DNA of 64,000 nt from JACVRW01 sp963808775. GTDB lineage: Bacteria; Actinomycetota; Thermoleophilia; Solirubrobacterales; Thermoleophilaceae. The stretch is from positions 248,001-312,000 of the forward strand of contig CAWEGR010000007.1 in assembly GCA_963808775.1 (NCBI GenBank), read 5' to 3'. Positions 17,627 to 26,029 of the stretch are shown piece after piece (positions within the stretch are counted from its first letter, which is position 1; each line of letters starts with the position of its first letter). The notes under the pieces are model-generated. The model did no database searches. It worked only from the letters and a program-made list of their open reading frames with translations, and had not been told where the DNA came from. The translations under genes and the position numbers were made by a program.

Positions 17627-18613
17627 CTACACGCTCGCGTCGCGCAGCCGCGCCGCGGCGTCCTCCGGCGCGAGCACGTTCAGGTGCACCCCGGCCCCGA
17701 GCTCGAGGCCCGCGAGCATCGCGAGGCGCGGCAACAGCTCGAGGTGCCAGCAGAAGCTGCGCGCGTCGCGCGGAGCGCTCCGAAGCCACATGTTGAGCGG
17801 CGGCAGGCTCCCCCCGAGCGCGGCGCGCAGCCTGTTCAGCACGGCGTGCAGCAGCCGGCCTCCGAGCGCGCCGTCGTCCGAGAAGCGGGCGGCCGGCCGC
17901 CGGGGAGCGAGCTGGATGTGGAACGGCCCCTGCGCGGCGAACGGGCAGATCGCGACCGCCTCGTCGTCGATCGCGACGATCCGCTCGCGCCGCCTCACCT
18001 CCTCCTGGACGAGGTCCTCGAGCAGGTTGCGGCCCTGCGTGCGGTCGCTGTAGGCGCTGAAGCGCTCGCGCTCGCGCGCGACGGCCGCCGGCACGAAGGG
18101 GAGCGCGTAGAGCTGGGAATGCGTATGGGGCAGTGAGGCGCCCGCCTCCCTGCCCTCGTTGACGATCACGTGCACGTACGCCGCATCCGCATGCGCGCGC
18201 ATGCGCTCGCGCCACACGGACATGGCCGTCTCGACCTGCTCGGGCGTCAGGTCGGCGAGCGAGGTCACGGGATCCGGCGCGTTCACGATCACCTCGTGCG
18301 CGCCATGCGCGGGTCGGGCCGCGAACAGGTCCGGCTCGCCGCGCCCGCTCGCGAGCGGATCGTCGCCGGCGTCCGGCTCGCCGGGCGAGAGCGCCGGATA
18401 CAGGTTCGGGACGACCCGCACCCGCCACGGGTCCCCGAGCCTGAAGACCTCCGGCGGCGTGCGGTCCTCGTGTCCCGCCGCGAACGGGTCGCTCTCCGGG
18501 TCGATCGGCGGACGCGGCGGCAGATCGAGGAACGCGCCCGGGCGCGCGCCGCGCTCCCCCGCGACGATGACCTTGAGCCCGGTGAGCGGGTCGATGCGCA
18601 GGTCGGGGCTCAG
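17627..18613 (-). CDS. galT: Galactose-1-phosphate uridylyltransferase-like protein (start probably CTG)
   Basis: About 328 aa GalT-family nucleotidyltransferase. The N-terminus has LRIDPLTGLKVIVAGERG, then HEDRTPPEV and WRVRVVPNLYPAL, all in one frame. The nucleophile region reads LPHTHSQLYALPF, so the usual His-Pro-His is His-Thr-His; the C-terminal zinc-site motif is FCWHLELLPRL. A GTG at 18421 is the first ordinary start, but it would delete about 64 conserved residues. Upstream, the only start-like codon is CTG at 18613, which overlaps the GNAT stop as CTGA. Galactose metabolism is likely, but the motif change leaves room for another nucleotide-sugar substrate. Confidence 0.78.
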   Translation of the reverse strand: MSPDLRIDPLTGLKVIVAGERGARPGAFLDLPPRPPIDPESDPFAAGHEDRTPPEVFRLGDPWRVRVVPNLYPALSPGEPDAGDDPLASGRGEPDLFAARPAHGAHEVIVNAPDPVTSLADLTPEQVETAMSVWRERMRAHADAAYVHVIVNEGREAGASLPHTHSQLYALPFVPAAVARERERFSAYSDRTQGRNLLEDLVQEEVRRRERIVAIDDEAVAICPFAAQGPFHIQLAPRRPAARFSDDGALGGRLLHAVLNRLRAALGGSLPPLNMWLRSAPRDARSFCWHLELLPRLAMLAGLELGAGVHLNVLAPEDAAARLRDASV

Positions 18614-19032
18614 AGCCGCTTCTCCATGGCCACGTGCTCGATGCCCTCCTCGACGAACGTCGCTCCGCGCCGGACGTAGCCGTCGCGCTCGTACAGCTCG
18701 AGCGCGTAGGTCTGCGCGTGCAGCGCGATCGCGCCCGCGCCCGCCGAGCGCGCGATGCGGTCTGCCTCACGCAGGATCTCCGCGGCCACGCCGCCGCCGC
18801 GCCGGTCCGGCTCGACGGCGAGCCTGCCGAGCCGCGCCACGTCCCCGCGGAAGAGCAGGCGGCAGGTTCCGATCACGCGGTCGTCCTCCACGGCGACGAT
18901 GTGGACGGACTCGGGATCGCGGCCATCCCGGTCGGCCTCGACCGAGACTCCCTGCTCGCCGCAGAAGACCCGCTCGCGCAGGTCGAGCGCGGCGGTCAGC
19001 TCGGCATGGGTGCGGGCTTCGCGAACCTCCAC
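18610..19032 (-). CDS. GNAT-family N-acyltransferase
   Basis: 140 aa single-domain acyltransferase. It shows the pattern RERVFCGEQGVS near the N-terminus and the acetyl-CoA pyrophosphate loop region RLAVEPDRRGGGVAAEIL, then LHAQTYALELYERDGY. This resembles the ElaA/YjcF-like group of GNAT proteins. The start at 19032 lies 9 nt after the thioredoxin-like gene. The acceptor is unknown. Its stop codon overlaps the proposed galT CTG start. Confidence 0.82.
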   Translation of the reverse strand: MEVREARTHAELTAALDLRERVFCGEQGVSVEADRDGRDPESVHIVAVEDDRVIGTCRLLFRGDVARLGRLAVEPDRRGGGVAAEILREADRIARSAGAGAIALHAQTYALELYERDGYVRRGATFVEEGIEHVAMEKRL

Positions 19033-19041
19033 GGGCGGAGG

Positions 19042-19545
19042 TCAGCGAGCGTACCGGTCGATGTCCTCGGCGAGCGCCTGCTCGTTCGCGTAGCCGCCCT
19101 GGTGCACGAACGCGAGCTCGCCCTTCGAGTCGTAGAACGCGGTCGCCGGGAACGCCTGGACGGCGTCGAACGACGCCGCCACCTCGAGGTTCGGGTCCTC
19201 GAAGTGCGGGAACGGGACCGGGTACTCGCGCAGGAACTCCTCGGCCGCGTCCTGGCTGTCGTTCGAGTTGACGCCGAGGAACACGACGTCGCCGCGGCGC
19301 TTGCGCTCCTGCGACTTGAAGAACGGGAACTCGTAGCGGCACGGCCCGCACCAGGAGGCCCACTTGTTCACCACCACCGGTGTGCCCTTCTCCGACGCGA
19401 TGCGCGCCTCGAAGGCGTCGCGGCCTCCCTCGAGGAACTTCGGAGGCGGTCCGGAAGCGGCCGCCTCGGGCGCGGAGTCGTCCGAGGAGTCGCATCCCGC
19501 CAGCGCGACGAGGAGCAGGAGGACGAGCAGCAGCATGCGGCGCAT
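19042..19545 (-). CDS. TlpA/ResA-like thioredoxin lipoprotein
   Basis: About 167 aa. A lipoprotein signal (MRRMLLLVLLLLVALAGC) ends with the lipobox Cys, placing the protein outside the membrane. The thioredoxin fold has WASWCGPC and the cis-Pro in AFPATAFY. It probably reduces or isomerises thiols of exported proteins such as apocytochrome c, for which Ccm genes are present further on. An ATG exists at 19563, but the start at 19545 gives a standard signal peptide; GGAGGAG lies just before it. First gene of the unit leading to nudC. Confidence 0.85.
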   Translation of the reverse strand: MRRMLLLVLLLLVALAGCDSSDDSAPEAAASGPPPKFLEGGRDAFEARIASEKGTPVVVNKWASWCGPCRYEFPFFKSQERKRRGDVVFLGVNSNDSQDAAEEFLREYPVPFPHFEDPNLEVAASFDAVQAFPATAFYDSKGELAFVHQGGYANEQALAEDIDRYAR

Positions 19546-19685
19546 CTCCTCCAAGCATGGCATTTCGGTCTTCGTGTGCTGTAATGGGGAGGCCGCCGTC
19601 CCTCCCGGGACCGGCTCTCGGACGGGCCCCGCTTCGCCTCGACGGCTCTGCTCGGCTCGTCCCCCCTTTCAAGAAGTGCCCAACC

Positions 19686-22154
19686 GTGGCTGAAAGAAGC
19701 ACCGTGGCCGATGCCTCGCCGGTTCCCGGCGAAGACCTGAAGCGCGCCGAGGAATTCGCGCGAGAGCCCTTCGTGCTCGAGGGCGAGGAGCCCGATCAGG
19801 CGCTCGCGAAGGGCACCGAGCGCCGCCAGGCGCTGGACGACGCGCTCTCCGAGATGGACGCCGGCCGCGAGGAGCCCTCGATCGAATGGCGGCGCAGCTA
19901 CTCGCTGATGCTCGGCCTCGAGCGCCTGCTGTCAGAGGACGAGCCGCATCTCGTGGACGGCACGACGCTCTCCGCCCACCAGGTCGACGCCCTGTCCGGC
20001 ACGCTGATCGCGATCACGTCGGAGCTGCAGATCGCGCGCAACGGCCGCGGACCGGCGGCGAGCTCGGAGGAGCTGCACTCCGGGGAGGTCGAGCTCGAGG
20101 GCGACGAGCTCCCCGACGAGGAGCCGCTCGACTGGGATCCCGACGAGGAGGCGGAGGAGGAGGAGGCCGCCCCGGAGGTCGAGGCCGAGGACCCCGGCGC
20201 CGCGCGACGCTTCTGGTTCGAGCACGCGACCGGCGCCGGCAAGACGGTGGCCGCCCTCGGCTTCGTCGAGGCGTCGCGCACCGGCGGCATCCTGATCCTC
20301 ACCCACCGCCGCAACCTCGTCGACCAGTTCCTCGGCGAGCTGCGGGACCGCGGATACAAGAAGCGCATCTCGGGGCCGCTCCTCAAGAACGGAGGCGGCG
20401 AGCCCGCCGCCGGCGGTCCGGTGACGGTCGAGACCTACCAGTGGTTCGTCCGCAACGCGGGCAAGGTCTCGGACGCCTACACGATCGTGATCTGCGACGA
20501 GGCGCATACCGCCCTCGGCGAGAAGACGAGCGCGTCGATCCGCCAGTGGGTCGGGCCGGTGTTCGTCGGCATGACGGCCACGGGCGCGCTGATCGCGCGG
20601 CACGTGACCGACCTGTTCCCGACGCAGACCTCGCGCTTCGACCTCGCCCAGGCCGCGCGCCGCGGCGTGATCGCGCCGCTGCGTTGCGTGCGCATCCCGC
20701 CGGGCGTCGGCGTGCGCTCGATCTCGAAGGTGCCGCTACGGCGCGGCGAGGTCGACCAGGACTTCGACCAGGAGGAGCTGGCCGCGCTCCTCGACCAGAC
20801 GCCGTTCAACCTGGCGATCGCCGACCTCTACAAGACCCGCTTCCGCGACCTCCCGGGCGTCGTCTACTCGGCGGGCGTGCGCCACGCGCACAACGTCGCC
20901 GAGGCGTTCCGCGACGCCGGGGTCAAGGCGAAGGCGGTCTCGGGCGAGACGCCGAAGCGCGAGCTGACGCGCATCCTCGCGGCGTACGAGCGCGGCGAGA
21001 TCGACGTGCTCGTCAACGCCCAGCTGCTCGCCGAGGGCTGGAACTCACCGCGCGCGACGGTCTGCATGCACCTCGCGCCGACGGCTTCGAAGCGCATCTA
21101 TCAGCAGCGCGTCGGCCGCGTCACACGGCGCACGCAGGGCAAGGAGGCGGGCATCATCGTGGACTTCGTCCACCCCGCCACGCCGAACGACGACCCCGTG
21201 GTGACGCTGCACTCGCTGCTCGACCGCGACGTCTATCGCGGCGGCGCGATCGTCGTCGGCCCGGTCCGGCGCGGCCGCGGCCGGCGGCTGCGCGTCGAGC
21301 GCCGCGTCGTGCCCGTCACCGCGGACGAGGAGCGGCGCGCGCAGGTATTCGAGCGCGAGCTCTGGCGAATGGCGGTCGAGCACCTCAACTGGGGCCAGCA
21401 GCAGGCGTGGGCGATGCTCGCGGGCGCGCGCGTGGCGCAGAACAACTGGCGGCGCGCCAAGGCGATGCTGCATTTCGACTCCACCGGAGAGCTGCGCCGC
21501 CTTTACCTCGTCACCTGCCTGCGCCGCAACCGCAACACGCAGCTGCGGCTGCGGGCGCTCGGCGAGGTCGGAACGCTGCGCGACCCCGAGGCGTTCGACG
21601 ACGCGGTCGAGATCGTGGGCGGCTGGGCGCGCGACGAGCGCCGCGAGGGCGTCAAGGTGCTGCTCCAGGCGCTCACCGAGCGCCAGATCGGCCGTCGCGA
21701 CCAGGCCGCGCGCTGGCTCTGGCACCTCGCCGAGTACTCGCGCGAGGTCCACGAGGAGTACGCGGTCCAGCGCTGGCCCGAGACCAAGCGCCTGCTCGGC
21801 CTGCTCGTCAACTCGGCGGGCGCGGCCCACGCCCGCAACGCGCGCCGGCTCGTACAGGCCTCGCGCAAGCACGACCGCAGGCTGTCGGCCGCGCTGCTCG
21901 CCGCCGCGCTCGCGCACACACCGGAGGCCCAGCAGGTGCTCGACGGCGCCCGAATGCGGATGGCGCGCAAGCCGAGCGCCCTGGCGCGCGAGCTCCTGAA
22001 GAACTTCCCGAAGGGCAAGCGCCGCCGCGGCGGCCGCAGGCGCAAGAAGAAGGACGTCGAGGAGCCCGTGCTGACCGAGGCCGAGACGCCGCCGACGATC
22101 GAGGACGGCGAGCCGGACGACGGCGGCGACGAGCACGAGCGCGACGCCGCCTGA
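19686..22154 (+). CDS. Large SF2 DEAD/DEAH helicase of uncertain role
   Basis: About 822 aa from GTG 19686 (GTG at 19704 is also possible). An N-terminal helical region (about 1-140) ends in an acidic stretch of Glu and Asp. The helicase core follows: Walker A ATGAGKT, CDEAH, GMTATG, then the C-terminal RecA domain with GWNSPRATVCMHLAPT and QQRVGRVTR. The last 300 residues are helical, repeat-like (WRRAKAMLHF, RNRNTQLRLRALGEVG) and end in a very basic segment, KGKRRRGGRRRKKK, plus an acidic tail. The core resembles type I restriction and Rad25-like translocases. It stands alone between divergent and convergent neighbours, so partners cannot be inferred. Confidence 0.82.
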   Translation: MAERSTVADASPVPGEDLKRAEEFAREPFVLEGEEPDQALAKGTERRQALDDALSEMDAGREEPSIEWRRSYSLMLGLERLLSEDEPHLVDGTTLSAHQVDALSGTLIAITSELQIARNGRGPAASSEELHSGEVELEGDELPDEEPLDWDPDEEAEEEEAAPEVEAEDPGAARRFWFEHATGAGKTVAALGFVEASRTGGILILTHRRNLVDQFLGELRDRGYKKRISGPLLKNGGGEPAAGGPVTVETYQWFVRNAGKVSDAYTIVICDEAHTALGEKTSASIRQWVGPVFVGMTATGALIARHVTDLFPTQTSRFDLAQAARRGVIAPLRCVRIPPGVGVRSISKVPLRRGEVDQDFDQEELAALLDQTPFNLAIADLYKTRFRDLPGVVYSAGVRHAHNVAEAFRDAGVKAKAVSGETPKRELTRILAAYERGEIDVLVNAQLLAEGWNSPRATVCMHLAPTASKRIYQQRVGRVTRRTQGKEAGIIVDFVHPATPNDDPVVTLHSLLDRDVYRGGAIVVGPVRRGRGRRLRVERRVVPVTADEERRAQVFERELWRMAVEHLNWGQQQAWAMLAGARVAQNNWRRAKAMLHFDSTGELRRLYLVTCLRRNRNTQLRLRALGEVGTLRDPEAFDDAVEIVGGWARDERREGVKVLLQALTERQIGRRDQAARWLWHLAEYSREVHEEYAVQRWPETKRLLGLLVNSAGAAHARNARRLVQASRKHDRRLSAALLAAALAHTPEAQQVLDGARMRMARKPSALARELLKNFPKGKRRRGGRRRKKKDVEEPVLTEAETPPTIEDGEPDDGGDEHERDAA

Positions 22155-22175
22155 GCCCGGCGCCGCGACCGCGCT

Positions 22176-22853
22176 CTAGCGCAACAGGTGCACCTCGCCG
22201 GCCGCCAGGGTCGTGCGGCCCTCCTCCGTCTCGACGATCAGGGAGCCGCCGCGGTCGATGCCGGCGGCCGTCCCCTGCCCGCCGTCCCAGCGGACCCGCT
22301 CGCCGCGCAGGGCGTCGCGTTCCGCCCACGCCGCCAGCAGCTCGTCCTCGGGCGTCGCGAGCCGTCGCTCGAGGGTGAGCAGCAGCTCCGCCAGAAGCGG
22401 CTCCCGCTCCAGGTCGAAGCCCGACAGGCGCAGCGACGTCGCGATCTCGGCGAGCTCGCTGGGAAAGGCCTCCGTCGAGACGTTGAGACCGATGCCGAGC
22501 ACCGCCCAGCCCTCCTGGACGCGCCCCTCGACGAGGATGCCGGCGAGCTTGCGCCGCTCGAGCCAGACGTCGTTCGGCCACTTGATGCGAGCGTCGGCGT
22601 CCTCGGGCAGCGCCTCGCAGACCGCCACGGCCGCCGCGAGCGGCAGCAGCGGGTCGAGCTCGCGCAGCACGAGCGACATCAGCAGCGCGCTGCCCGGCGG
22701 CGCCGTCCACGCCCGTCCCTGCCGGCCGCGGCCGGCGCTCTGCTCGTCGGCCGTGACCAGGGTCCCGTGCGGCGCGCCGGCCAGGGCGAGCTCCTTGGCG
22801 CGCTCGTTCGTCGAGTCGGTCGCGCGGTGGTGGACGCGCGGGACGCCCAGCAT
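22176..22853 (-). CDS. birA: Biotin-[acetyl-CoA carboxylase] ligase
   Basis: 225 aa. Activates biotin with ATP and attaches it to carboxyl carrier proteins. Biotin-AMP motifs are present: STNERAKEL, the GRGRQGR loop, KWPNDV and KLAGILVEG, then a short C-terminal SH3-like domain. There is no N-terminal winged helix, so it is a monofunctional ligase and not a repressor. The ATG overlaps the stop of the SAM hydrolase gene (TGATG). It is the last gene of the long minus-strand unit. Confidence 0.95.
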   Translation of the reverse strand: MLGVPRVHHRATDSTNERAKELALAGAPHGTLVTADEQSAGRGRQGRAWTAPPGSALLMSLVLRELDPLLPLAAAVAVCEALPEDADARIKWPNDVWLERRKLAGILVEGRVQEGWAVLGIGLNVSTEAFPSELAEIATSLRLSGFDLEREPLLAELLLTLERRLATPEDELLAAWAERDALRGERVRWDGGQGTAAGIDRGGSLIVETEEGRTTLAAGEVHLLR

Positions 22854-23653
22854 CAGCGCGGGCGCAGCCAGACCTCGGTGTCCGGAGCGAGCCCGAGCGT
22901 GCCGGCGGCGTCGCCGCGGTTGATCGCGACGGCGAGGGTCCGGTAGGCGTCCTCGTAGACGATCAGCTCACCCGGCGTGACGTCGGCGAACGTCTGGGTG
23001 TGCTTGGCGAGGTAGCGCTCGCCGCCCGCCTCGATCTCGATCGTGCCGCCGAGCCTGATGCCGGTGCCCGCCAGCTCGTCGTGCCCGATGTCGAGGGCCA
23101 CGTTGCCGAAGCGGTCCACGTCGATCACGTGCGTCACGAGCGCCTCGCCCTCGACGCGCGGCTCGGGCAGGTCGACCACCACGAGCTCGGCGGGGTCGAG
23201 GGGCTCGCCCGCCTCCGCCAGCTCGGCGCCCGCGGCCACGTGCGCGGCCACCGGGCAGAAGATGTCGCGCCCGTGGAACGTGGCCGACACCGGCTCGAGC
23301 CGGTGCGGCGAGCGCGTGATGTCCACGGCCAGCTCGATGCCCCCGCACGACGCCCACGCGAGGCTCAGCACGCCGTTGTCGGGGCCGATGAGCACGCGGC
23401 CGTCCCCGGTCCGCAGCGCCACCGCGCGGCGCTCGGTGCCGACCTGTGGGTCGACCACCGCCACGTGCACGCCCACGGGCATGAAGGGGAGGGTGTTGCG
23501 CAGGACGAGCGCGCCCTGGCGCACGGCGTAGTGCCTGATGCCATGCGTTACGTCGATGATGCGGAGCCCGGGCTCGATGTCGAGCATGACCCCGTGGCAG
23601 ACGCCGACGAAGTCGTCGTCGCGCCCGTAGTCGGTGAGCAGGGTGACGATCAC
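22853..23653 (-). CDS. S-adenosyl-L-methionine hydrolase (SAM hydroxide adenosyltransferase, DUF62)
   Basis: 266 aa. The family converts SAM plus water/hydroxide to adenosine and methionine. Motifs: LTDYGRDDDFVGVCHG, the VVDPQVGTERR loop (Gln where Gly is common), GPDNGVLSLA, TFHGRDIFCPVAAH and IDVDRFGNVALDI. It starts at a GTG overlapping the cobA-hemD stop (GTGA). The adjacent gene encodes a SAM-dependent methyltransferase, so the pair may balance SAM use, but that is inference. Confidence 0.9.
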   Translation of the reverse strand: MIVTLLTDYGRDDDFVGVCHGVMLDIEPGLRIIDVTHGIRHYAVRQGALVLRNTLPFMPVGVHVAVVDPQVGTERRAVALRTGDGRVLIGPDNGVLSLAWASCGGIELAVDITRSPHRLEPVSATFHGRDIFCPVAAHVAAGAELAEAGEPLDPAELVVVDLPEPRVEGEALVTHVIDVDRFGNVALDIGHDELAGTGIRLGGTIEIEAGGERYLAKHTQTFADVTPGELIVYEDAYRTLAVAINRGDAAGTLGLAPDTEVWLRPR

Positions 23654-25152
23654 GGCTGCGATTCTGCCGCGTCCGCCAGCAGCGCCTCAACCAGGCCGTC
23701 GATGTCGTGCCGCTCCGCCTCCACGTCGACCCGCAGCCCCTGCTCGCGCGCGGTCTCGCTCGTGACCGGTCCGATCGACACCACGCGCGCGCCGTCCGGC
23801 ACCCGTCCGCCCGCCTCGAGGAAGAAGCGCACGGTCGAGCTGGAGGTGAAGGTCACGTGCGTGGCACGCTCGAGGGCGGCCAGCTCGGCCTCCGACAGGG
23901 ACTCCGCGACGGTGTCGTAGAGCGCGAGCTCGTCGAGCTCGGCGCCGCGCTCGCGCAGCGCGTTCGGGATCACGTCGCGCGCCTCCGCGGCGCGGGCGAG
24001 CAGCGCGCGGCGGCCGTCGAGCTGGAGCGGTTCGAGGGCCTCGACGAGGCCCTCCGCCACGAAGCGCTCGGGCACCACGTCCGCCTGAACGCCCCAGCGC
24101 TCGAGCTCCGCGGCGGTGCCCGGGCCGATCGCGGCGACGGCGGCGCCGGCCAGCGCCCGGGCGTCCTGGCCGGTGGTCCGCAGCGCCTCGAACAGCAGGC
24201 GCACGCCGTTCGGGCTCGTGACGCACACGAGCGCGTAGTCGCGCATGCGCGAGACCATTTCGAGGAGCTCGCCCTCGACGGCCCGCGGCTCGATCCGGAT
24301 GGCGGGGGTCTCGACCACCTCCGCGCCGAGCGCGCGCAGACGCTCGGCGAGGCCGCTCGCCTGGGCCCGCGCGCGCGTGACCGCCACCACGCGGCCGTGG
24401 AGTGGCCGGCGCTCGAGCCACGCGATCGTCTCGCGCAGGCTCACGGCAGGGCCCACGAGCGTGATCGAGGGCGGCCGCACGCCCGCGTCCGCGACCCGCG
24501 CCGCGAGCTCGCTGAGCGGGGCCGCGACGGTCCGCTGGCCCGCGAGCGTCCCGCGCTCGACGACCGCGGCCGGCTCGCCGGGGTCGCGCCCAGCCGCCTG
24601 GAGCCGCTCCGCGATCAGCGGCAGGTTCTTCACGCCCATGTAGAAGACGAGCGTCCCGGGGAAGCGCGCGAGCGCGTCCCAGTCGAGCGCGGTCTCCGGC
24701 TTCGTGGGGTCCTCGTGACCCGTCACGAAGGCGACCGCCGACGCTGCGTCGCGGTGCGTCACCGGGATGCCCGCGTAGGCGGGCGCCGCCACGCCCGCCG
24801 TCACGCCGGGCACGACCTCGAAGCGCACGCCCGCCGCGGCGAGCGCCTCCGCCTCCTCGGCCCCGCGCCCGAACACGAACGGGTCGCCGCCCTTCAGCCG
24901 CACGACGTTGCGCCCCGCGCGGCCGAGCTCGACGAGCAGGGCGTCGATGTCCTCCTGCGCCATCGCGGCCGCGCCGGGCTCCTTGCCGACGTAGACGAGC
25001 TGCGCGTCCGCACGCGCGCCGTCGAGGGCGCCGGGCGGGATCAGGCGGTCGTAGAGGATCGCGTCCGCGGCCGCGATCAGCTCGAGCGAGCGCCGCGTCA
25101 TCAGGCCCGGATCGCCGGGGCCGGCGCCCACGAGGTAGACGATGCCGCTCAC
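23650..25152 (-). CDS. cobA-hemD: Fused uroporphyrinogen-III C-methyltransferase / uroporphyrinogen-III synthase
   Basis: 500 aa. The N-terminal half (1-245) is a SAM-dependent methyltransferase: YLVGAGPGDPGL, VRLKGGDPFVFGRG, VVPGVTAGVAAPAYAGIP and GTLVFYMG. It makes precorrin-2. The C-terminal half (about 255-500) is uroporphyrinogen-III synthase with VAVTRARAQASGLAERL, VCVTSPNGVRLLFE and VTFTSSSTVRFFLE. The fusion thus carries the branch point between haem and siroheme. Start GTG 25152 lies 10 nt after the hemC stop. The siroheme synthase gene a few kilobases upstream supplies the remaining steps. Confidence 0.95.
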   Translation of the reverse strand: MSGIVYLVGAGPGDPGLMTRRSLELIAAADAILYDRLIPPGALDGARADAQLVYVGKEPGAAAMAQEDIDALLVELGRAGRNVVRLKGGDPFVFGRGAEEAEALAAAGVRFEVVPGVTAGVAAPAYAGIPVTHRDAASAVAFVTGHEDPTKPETALDWDALARFPGTLVFYMGVKNLPLIAERLQAAGRDPGEPAAVVERGTLAGQRTVAAPLSELAARVADAGVRPPSITLVGPAVSLRETIAWLERRPLHGRVVAVTRARAQASGLAERLRALGAEVVETPAIRIEPRAVEGELLEMVSRMRDYALVCVTSPNGVRLLFEALRTTGQDARALAGAAVAAIGPGTAAELERWGVQADVVPERFVAEGLVEALEPLQLDGRRALLARAAEARDVIPNALRERGAELDELALYDTVAESLSEAELAALERATHVTFTSSSTVRFFLEAGGRVPDGARVVSIGPVTSETAREQGLRVDVEAERHDIDGLVEALLADAAESQP

Positions 25153-25162
25153 GCGGCCAACG

Positions 25163-26029
25163 CTATCCGCACGCCGCGAGCAGCTCGCTCGCCCCGGCCG
25201 CGCGCATGCGGCCGGCCACGGCCGCGCCGAGGGATCCGGGATCCGCGGGATCGCCCGAGAGCTCGTCGCGGATCCAGTGCGAGCCGTCGGGGAGCCCCAC
25301 GAATGCACGCAGCCGCAGCGCGTCGTCCTCGAGCTCCGCGAGCGCCCCGACCGGCGTGTGGCAGGTGGCCTCGAGGGCGCTCACGAGCGCGCGCTCGGCC
25401 GTCAGGCGCACGAGCGCCGAGCGCTCCGTCAGCGCCTCCGCCGCCTCGGCCACGCGCTCGTCGCCGGCCCGCGCCTCGAGCGCCAGGCAGCCCTGGCCCG
25501 CCGCGGGCACGAGCTCGGGCAGCGGCGCGCCGCGCTCGGGCAGCCCGAGCCGGACGAGGCCGGCGCGGGCGAGCACGATCGCGTCGAAGTCGCCCTCGTC
25601 GAGCCTGCCGAGACGGGTGTCGACGTTGCCGCGCAGCTCCCGCACCTCGAGGTCCGGGCGCAGCGCCAGCAGCGCCGCGCGCCTGCGCAGGCTCGCCGTC
25701 CCGACCGTCGCGCCCTCGGGCAGCTCGTCGAGCGAGCTCGCGCCGCAGAGGGCGTCGAGCGGATCCTCGCGCTCCGGCACCCCCACGATCGCGAGCCCGT
25801 CCGGCAGCTCGCCCGGCACGTCCTTCGCCGAGTGCACGGCGAGGTCGATCTCCTCGCGCAGCAGCGCGTCCTCGATCTCCTTGACGAAGCGCGACTTGTC
25901 GCCCTCCGCGCGCCGGCGATCGCCGCTCGTGGTGATCGGAACCAGCTCGACGTCACCGGCGAGCCGCTCCGCGACCCAGCCCGACTGAGCGAGCGCCAGG
26001 CGGCTGCCGCGCGTGCCGATCCGGATCAC
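25163..26029 (-). CDS. hemC: Porphobilinogen deaminase (hydroxymethylbilane synthase)
   Basis: 288 aa. Polymerises four porphobilinogen units to hydroxymethylbilane. RIGTRGSRLALAQ, TTSGDR, AVHSAKDVPGE with the catalytic Asp, GTASLRRRA, RGNVDTRL and the cofactor-binding Cys in LEATCHTPVGA are all present. The GTG start overlaps the hemA stop as GTGA. The length is close to the family norm of about 300. Confidence 0.97.
   Translation of the reverse strand: MIRIGTRGSRLALAQSGWVAERLAGDVELVPITTSGDRRRAEGDKSRFVKEIEDALLREEIDLAVHSAKDVPGELPDGLAIVGVPEREDPLDALCGASSLDELPEGATVGTASLRRRAALLALRPDLEVRELRGNVDTRLGRLDEGDFDAIVLARAGLVRLGLPERGAPLPELVPAAGQGCLALEARAGDERVAEAAEALTERSALVRLTAERALVSALEATCHTPVGALAELEDDALRLRAFVGLPDGSHWIRDELSGDPADPGSLGAAVAGRMRAAGASELLAACG

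Noticed and set aside
13788..19590. Ten-base match GTAATGGGGA at about 13793 and 19582
   Set aside because: Both copies lie near gene starts, but two copies of ten bases are not significant without further sites, and the positions relative to genes differ.
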